This document shows, piece by piece, positions 63,757-64,000 of a DNA stretch of 64,000 nucleotides. Location of the stretch: the NCBI RefSeq assembly GCF_018131185.1, contig NZ_JAFCJE010000003.1, positions 372,001 to 436,000 of the forward strand, in the 5' to 3' direction. This stretch comes from Bradyrhizobium diazoefficiens. GTDB lineage: Bacteria > Pseudomonadota > Alphaproteobacteria > Rhizobiales > Xanthobacteraceae. The stretch's first letter is position 1; each line of letters starts with the position of its first letter. The notes beneath the pieces were generated by a model. That model saw only the letters and a program-made list of their open reading frames with translations. It was not told the origin of the DNA and did no database searches. Position numbers and translations under genes: made by a program.

Positions 63757-64000
63757 TCACACCCGCCTGAACCGCAGATACGCCGCCTTGCGTCCTTCGC
63801 GCGCTGCCTTCCGGCCGTAGCGGGTCATGGTGTATCCGGCCCATGGTTTCCTGAAGTCGTCGGCACGTTCGGCAAGCCAGACGAAATCCTGCGAACGCGC
63901 AAGATGCGACAGCGTCCACGCGCAGTAATCGTCGATGTCGCAGACGAAGCGGAATTCGCCGTTCGGCTTCAGCACGCGCGCCATCGCGGCGATCGTCCTG
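63757..64000 (-). CDS. trmB: tRNA (guanine-N7-)-methyltransferase TrmB (partial, C-terminal part)
   Basis: The last 81 or so codons of a gene entering from the right edge. MARVLKPNGEFRFVCDIDDYCAWTLSHL and WAGYTMTRYGRKAAREGRKA are the C-terminal signature of TrmB, which makes m7G46 in tRNA with SAM. DIDDY and TRYGRKA mark the tRNA-binding end. The N-terminal SAM site lies outside the window. In related genomes trmB lies next to rimP; here a DUF2336 gene and a palindrome separate them. Confidence 0.85.
   Translation of the reverse strand, partial: RTIAAMARVLKPNGEFRFVCDIDDYCAWTLSHLARSQDFVWLAERADDFRKPWAGYTMTRYGRKAAREGRKAAYLRFRRV

Overview
The window reads as a chromosomal segment of a slow-growing alphaproteobacterial rhizobium, most likely Bradyrhizobium or a close relative in the Nitrobacteraceae. 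This rests on the high G+C content, an Irr regulator with the N-terminal heme motif GCPWHD, a class II (CP4-like) EPSP synthase, a DivL-type tyrosine 'histidine kinase', the trpFBA-accD-folC order, and dispersed intergenic palindromes of a kind I remember from Bradyrhizobium. No phage, insertion sequence, integrase, CRISPR array or plasmid replication module was seen. The gene content is core chromosomal.

Layout: (1) 1-2.9 kb: the start of a CoA-transferase gene running off the left edge, a divergent ohr/ohrR peroxide-sensing pair with operator-like dyads, a small GIY-YIG protein, tRNA-Ala(GGC) and an acidic FYDLN-family protein. (2) 3-8.7 kb: aroA-cmk-rpsA, then sppA and ihfB. (3) 8.8-15.3 kb: a LapA-like membrane protein, trpF-trpB-trpA, accD-folC and a phosphoesterase. 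(4) 15.3-28.9 kb, minus strand: divL, tsaE-amgK fusion, PilZ protein, murU-like nucleotidyltransferase, addB-addA, trxA and a stand-alone ATP-dependent DNA ligase. (5) 29-33.4 kb, minus strand: ubiE-ubiB-coaBC-dut, in which CoaBC carries an unexpected FitA-like ribbon-helix-helix (RHH) domain. (6) 33.4-41.6 kb: mutM, an orphan ParA, a degenerate trypsin-like protein, a MoeB/ThiF enzyme, a divergent aldo-keto reductase/LysR pair, a D-2-hydroxyacid dehydrogenase and an SH3 protein. (7) 41.8-45.4 kb: irr divergent from fabA-fabB-fabI. (8) 45.5-51.6 kb: GST, a secreted unknown, a GNAT enzyme, oxyR divergent from katG, and a Tat-exported superoxide dismutase. (9) 51.8-64 kb, mostly minus strand: trmB (partial), rimP-nusA-ylxR-infB-rbfA-truB-rpsO-pnp, with a DUF2336 gene on the opposite strand between trmB and rimP.

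The most unusual signal is at coaBC. The coenzyme A synthesis enzyme begins with a roughly 42-residue FitA/VapB-like DNA-binding domain. The short gap in front of it holds two perfect 19-bp palindromes that overlie a plausible promoter. Together they suggest a CoA enzyme that represses its own gene, with no toxin partner nearby. Other points of interest are the three GANTC sites in front of divL, the TsaE-AmgK fusion close to a MurU-like gene, the long hairpin between rpsO and pnp, the terminator-like hairpin in the rimP-nusA leader, and the direct repeats over the irr promoter. Several familiar enzymes have lost textbook residues: AccD without its zinc cysteines, a protease-like protein without its histidine, and EPSPS with Gly where CP4 has Ala.
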